A stretch of DNA of 64,000 nucleotides from Paracentrotus lividus (taxonomy: Eukaryota; Echinodermata; Echinoidea; Camarodonta; Echinidae): contig CALNVZ010001721.1 in NCBI GenBank assembly GCA_940671915.1, positions 43,594,742-43,658,741 of the forward strand. Reading direction: 5' to 3'. Position numbers and translations under genes: made by a program. The first letter of the stretch is position 1, and each line of letters opens with the position of its first letter. A model generated the notes under the pieces. It saw only the letters and a program-made list of their open reading frames with translations, made no database searches and had not been told where the DNA came from. Shown in pieces: positions 60,881 to 64,000 of this stretch.

Positions 60881-61757
60881 TTACAATTCACGGTTGCAGA
60901 GCAGTCGGATCCATTCTGTCTTGCGCAGTTTATGTGGCAACTTCAGTTGTTGACTAGTCGCTGTAGAATGATCGAGGATGTATTTACGGAGCTCGTCCAC
61001 GGCCCCGGGTTGGAGGAAGATGACCCGAAGGGGAGCGATTGCTTTGATGTTACGGTAGTGGTTGTAACGATGAGCTTTGAGACAGAGGTTAGATTCCAAG
61101 TCAGCTGCAAACTGGAGTAGATAGAATGGGGGAAATGAATAAGGGTCAGTACGTATTTGGGTTGGAATTAGGAGTTGGGGGGGGGGATAAAAAGTTTTAT
61201 ATCCACTTGGTCTAATAGTTACTCTACTTCTTTCAGTGTTAAATACTACATGGATCATTTGATGGACTTACAATTTGGTCTAATTTCCCCTTAGTTTAAT
61301 ACATACGTGTAGTTCGTCTAATACTGGTAGACTTGGTCTAATTCTCACTTCATCTAATGATCACTTGGTCTAATTGATAATTGCCTAGTGGCATTTTCAT
61401 CTGATTTCCAAATTACATAATTGGCCTCCTTATTACCACTTAGTTGGAGGAGTTAACTAAGTGGACATTAGACAAAATGGTAGATAAGGGAAGTGGCAAT
61501 TATACCAAAAGGTAATTATAAGATATGGTTATAGATTGAATTATATTAGACCATGTGGGATGAGAACAAACAGGCATTGGTAAAAAAAAAAAAAAAGAGT
61601 TTAAGACTAAGTAGCAATTTACCATTAAAAATGGAGATGCCATTCATTTATTATAAGAAGAGTCAAGATCATTTACCTTTTCTCTTTGTTTAAGATCTTT
61701 TCCGAACGTTGTGTATGGTTCCTCCAGCTCAACAAACACCATGTAGTATCCACATGC
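60881..61757 (-). CDS. GHDC-like GH3-domain protein, last two coding exons (partial)
   Basis: Minus-strand exons 61677-61757 (WSACGYYMVFVELEE... to DLKQREK) and 60881-61111 (FAADLESNLCLKAHRYN... to LLCNREL, stop TAA) join in phase 0 across a GT-AG intron. The pattern of HYxVFVxL, an RYNHYR stretch, IAPLRVIFLQPGAVDELRKY and a C-terminal LPHKLRK matches the C-terminal part of vertebrate GHDC and of plant GH3 enzymes (LEIRVVKNGTFEELMDY). GH3 proteins are adenylate-forming enzymes that conjugate amino acids to small acids; the animal GHDC substrate is unknown. The N-terminal two-thirds are not in the window. The exon start at 61757 abuts a LINE fragment. Confidence 0.72.
61200..61585. repeat. GGTCTAAT foldback element, copy 3
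   Basis: Left arm: repeated GGTCTAAT, CGTCTAAT and GGTCTAAT (61209-61365). Right arm: ATTAGAC, ATTATACC and ATTAGACCATGTGGGATGAG, ending near 61580 with GGCATTGG. It occupies the intron of the GHDC-like gene. The right end is the inverted form of the left ends at 4511 and 50817. Confidence 0.75.
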
Positions 61758-62811
61758 ACTCCACTTTTGGATGTCTATATTTAGAAAGGATTGAAGTCGT
61801 TAAGTTCTTAGGATGTATTATTGATCAACACATGACTTGGAAAAATCATATTCAATCTGTATCGTCAAAAATTTCAAGAACCATTGGAATTCTTAGCAAG
61901 TTGCGTCATGTGTTACCTCAAAGATTTTGTTTTTATTGTACAATACCTAATTTTACCTCATTTAACTTATGCAACTTGTGATGGGAAATAACTTATAAAT
62001 CTAGACTTCAATGCATTTTCAAATTGCAAAACGAATTGTAGACTTTGCACTTTTGCAGAATACAGAGCCCCTCAAACCGATTTCGTTCACTTAATGTATT
62101 AGTATCTACCAACTAAATAAATATTGTATGATGATTTTATATATATAAGTTAGAAGGGTATTCTCCAGAGCACTACGCAACCATTTTTGTTATAAATAGC
62201 AGTATCCATTCTTATAATACTCGAAATCGTCATAAATTCCACATCGGTAAAGTAATAACAATTTATGTTTTGTCCATCAGGTACTCAGGACCTACTTTCT
62301 GGAACTCCCTTCCCCTTCTGTAACAGACAAACCATCCTAAATGCTTTCAAAAAAGGCCTTAAAAATCATCTCATCATACCTCAAACTTTGAACACAAATC
62401 TAGTTAAAACAAGAATCCTTTCCTTTAATTTTTCCTTTTTCTTTTCTTTTCCTTCTTATTTGTTATTGTTATCTCTTTTTATTTGTGTTTGTATTTGATC
62501 CTCACTGCTACAAATTGCAGAGGATTACTGCCCGACAAAAAGCATCTAGTTTTTTTTGCAGTATTCTCAATTCCAATGTTCTATATATATCCACATGTTT
62601 TGTTTGTTTTTGTTTGTTATTGTTTAATGCTTCATCATATTTGTAGGTAAATGTTTTTTGTTCCATTAGGTGTTAATGTACTGTACTTTCAATACTATGC
62701 TTTTATATATTTGTAAGTTGTACTACATGACTTCGATTTTTTCATATGATGTATTTTTTTTCTATTTGTTTTTATCGGAATTGAAAATAAATGAAATGAA
62801 ATGAAATGAAA
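61757..62811 (+). mobile_element. LINE 3' fragment with RT C-terminus and AAATG tail
   Basis: A plus-strand frame reads LERIEVVKFLGCIIDQHMTW and ISRTIGILSKLRHVLPQR, the classic FLG-x-ID...WK-HI...ISK-GIL-K end of non-LTR reverse transcriptases. Downstream pieces in other frames continue (RYSGPTFWNSLP). It ends in AAATGAAATGAAATGAAAT (62786-62811). 5'-truncated and frameshifted, so inactive. Confidence 0.88.
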
Positions 62812-62892
62812 TATTGAGACAAAGAAATCAATAGAAAATTAACAAGAATGGTCAATGAATATCTCAATATTTTGCATGGTTATCATCTTAAT

Positions 62893-63329
62893 TTAAAGGG
62901 AAATAGTAACTTTCAAAAACAAGACCAATTAGATCAAGATGAATAAAATTATATTGCTCTAATAGTAAAAACAAACTACTGAAAGTTTCAGATCAAATGA
63001 AAGTCATTTACTACCACAAAACAGCGTAACAGCCAAACGCGAGTGAATTTTCTACCCCTTGCAGCAAACCCTCCAGCCCGCTAGGGTCGGGGGGAACACG
63101 ACAGGAAGTGGGGTGTCTTGAAAAGCACATGGCAATTTGTTTTCCACCACGAGATGGTTTACTAAATTTGAGTATGAAATCATTGATATCTCGAAAGTAA
63201 AGCAAGCAATTAACTTGTAATTTTGAAGAGATACCAGACTGACCTATAAGTTTATAATTATGTTGACAAAATGAGCTAAATAAAAAAATTGTGATTTCAA
63301 TATCATTCAATGTTACTACATCCCTTTAA
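62893..63329. mobile_element. MITE-like element with TTAAAGGGA termini
   Basis: TTAAAGGGAAATAGTAAC at the left mirrors GTTACTACATCCCTTTAA at the right. The interior contains a 99-codon minus-strand frame (residues such as NCLLYFRDINDFILKF) that I do not recognise and do not call a gene. About 437 bp. Confidence 0.6.
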
Positions 63330-63844
63330 TACTAAAAAGACAGTCAAAGTAAGTTCCATTATGAAGGGCATATGAAATAAATAATGGCTAACATCTGCTA
63401 TTTCATTTATTTATTTTATTTATTCTTTTTTTTTTTTTTTTTAATCTGACAAAACAATAAAAATGAGAAATGAGGCGAATGCCCAGTTTCCAGCGAGTGA
63501 AAAACCTTATAACATTAGTCATAAGGGAGTCCAAAATGATTCAATTTTTGGTACATGTACATTATCGTATACCCGTTTACTTCTGGTGACGTGATTATCG
63601 GTGGCTTAATGAGGCTGGTCTTGATTTTAGTGATCAGTATTAACCTCTGTCGACTTTATACTTAATTTGTTTTATATAAACATTGGTACCGTAATGCAAA
63701 TAGTTCCTACTACATGTAAATTTTATACAGATGTGTTTGCACGCTGTAAGACCCTTGTCATAACCGGTGAGGCCGAGTCCCGGTGGGGGGGGGGGGGGGG
63801 GGGGGGTCACTCAAACAAAAAAAGTGCTACCCATGCGTGTCCCC

Positions 63845-64000
63845 GCACCCTGAAAATGGACCCTAAACGTCTCATTGCATGGAGTCGACTTTGCACCCCT
63901 TTTCGACGTCAGACTGAAAATGGACCCTAAACGTCTCATTGCTTGAAGTCAAATTTTCCCCCTTTTCGACGTTAGACTGGAAAAACATACCCTAAATGGC
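63845..64000. repeat. Tandem repeat, unit ~66 bp, running out of the window
   Basis: TGAAAATGGACCCTAAACGT followed by CTCATTGC, a GGAGTCGACTTTGC-like phrase, CCCTTTTCGACGT and CAGAC is repeated at 63851 and 63917, with a third partial copy at the end. Preceded by a poly-G run (63785-63806). Confidence 0.8.

Noticed and set aside
63011..63310. 99-codon minus-strand frame as a gene or GHDC upstream exon
   Set aside because: It lies wholly inside an inverted-repeat element (62893-63329), lacks splice sites in the right place, and shows no GH3 similarity.
1..64000. Bacterial-type systems (CRISPR, operons, phage, toxin modules)
   Set aside because: Gene structure, introns and repeats are those of an animal genome; no direct-repeat/spacer array or operon was seen.

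Overview
This is a eukaryotic, intron-rich animal locus, not a microbial one. AT-rich introns, marine-invertebrate repeat families and protein sequences clearly diverged from vertebrate orthologues suggest a marine deuterostome. An echinoderm such as a sea urchin is my best guess; this rests on repeat style and is not proven.

Layout: (1) 1-1014 is flanking DNA with a 30-bp minisatellite and a G-rich tandem repeat. (2) 1015-12028, minus strand, is a complete WDR70 gene: 16 coding exons and 661 residues, every junction checked for phase. (3) 12029-13174 is a head-to-head intergenic region, a likely bidirectional promoter, with a probable noncoding first exon of the next gene. (4) 13189-55967, plus strand, is HEATR1 (UTP10/BAP28), about 44 coding exons. 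Exons 4 to 45 add up to a phase-consistent frame and a protein of about 2,200 residues. (5) 55968-60880 is 3' flank, with a hAT-like element, MITEs and a likely long 3' UTR of the next gene. (6) 60881-61757, minus strand, holds the last two coding exons of a GH3-domain gene resembling vertebrate GHDC, next to a LINE fragment. (7) 62812-64000 is repeats.

HEATR1 acts in the nucleolus in the small-subunit processome and in Pol I transcription. WDR70 is a nuclear WD40 protein linked to CUL4-DDB1 and H2B ubiquitination. I see divergent transcription of two nuclear housekeeping genes and no evidence of a joint pathway.

The main oddities are structural. A 2.9-kb direct duplication inside HEATR1 (about 16.84-22.63 kb) and a smaller one (13.94-14.58 kb) have one copy full of 1-base indels, typical of uncorrected long-read gap filling. 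Several introns also carry partial copies of the neighbouring exon. Two of these differ from the real exon only at synonymous sites. Introns are loaded with MITEs (TTAA-flanked, GTTTCRCGAAACC type, GGTCTAAT foldback type), LINE 3' ends, a gag-like relic, and two elements built from a CCGT microsatellite plus ~150-bp repeats carrying nuclear-receptor half-site motifs. Introns not listed separately hold nothing I could identify beyond AT-rich sequence and simple repeats. I found no CRISPR, operon or other bacterial feature, and no convincing new multi-gene system.
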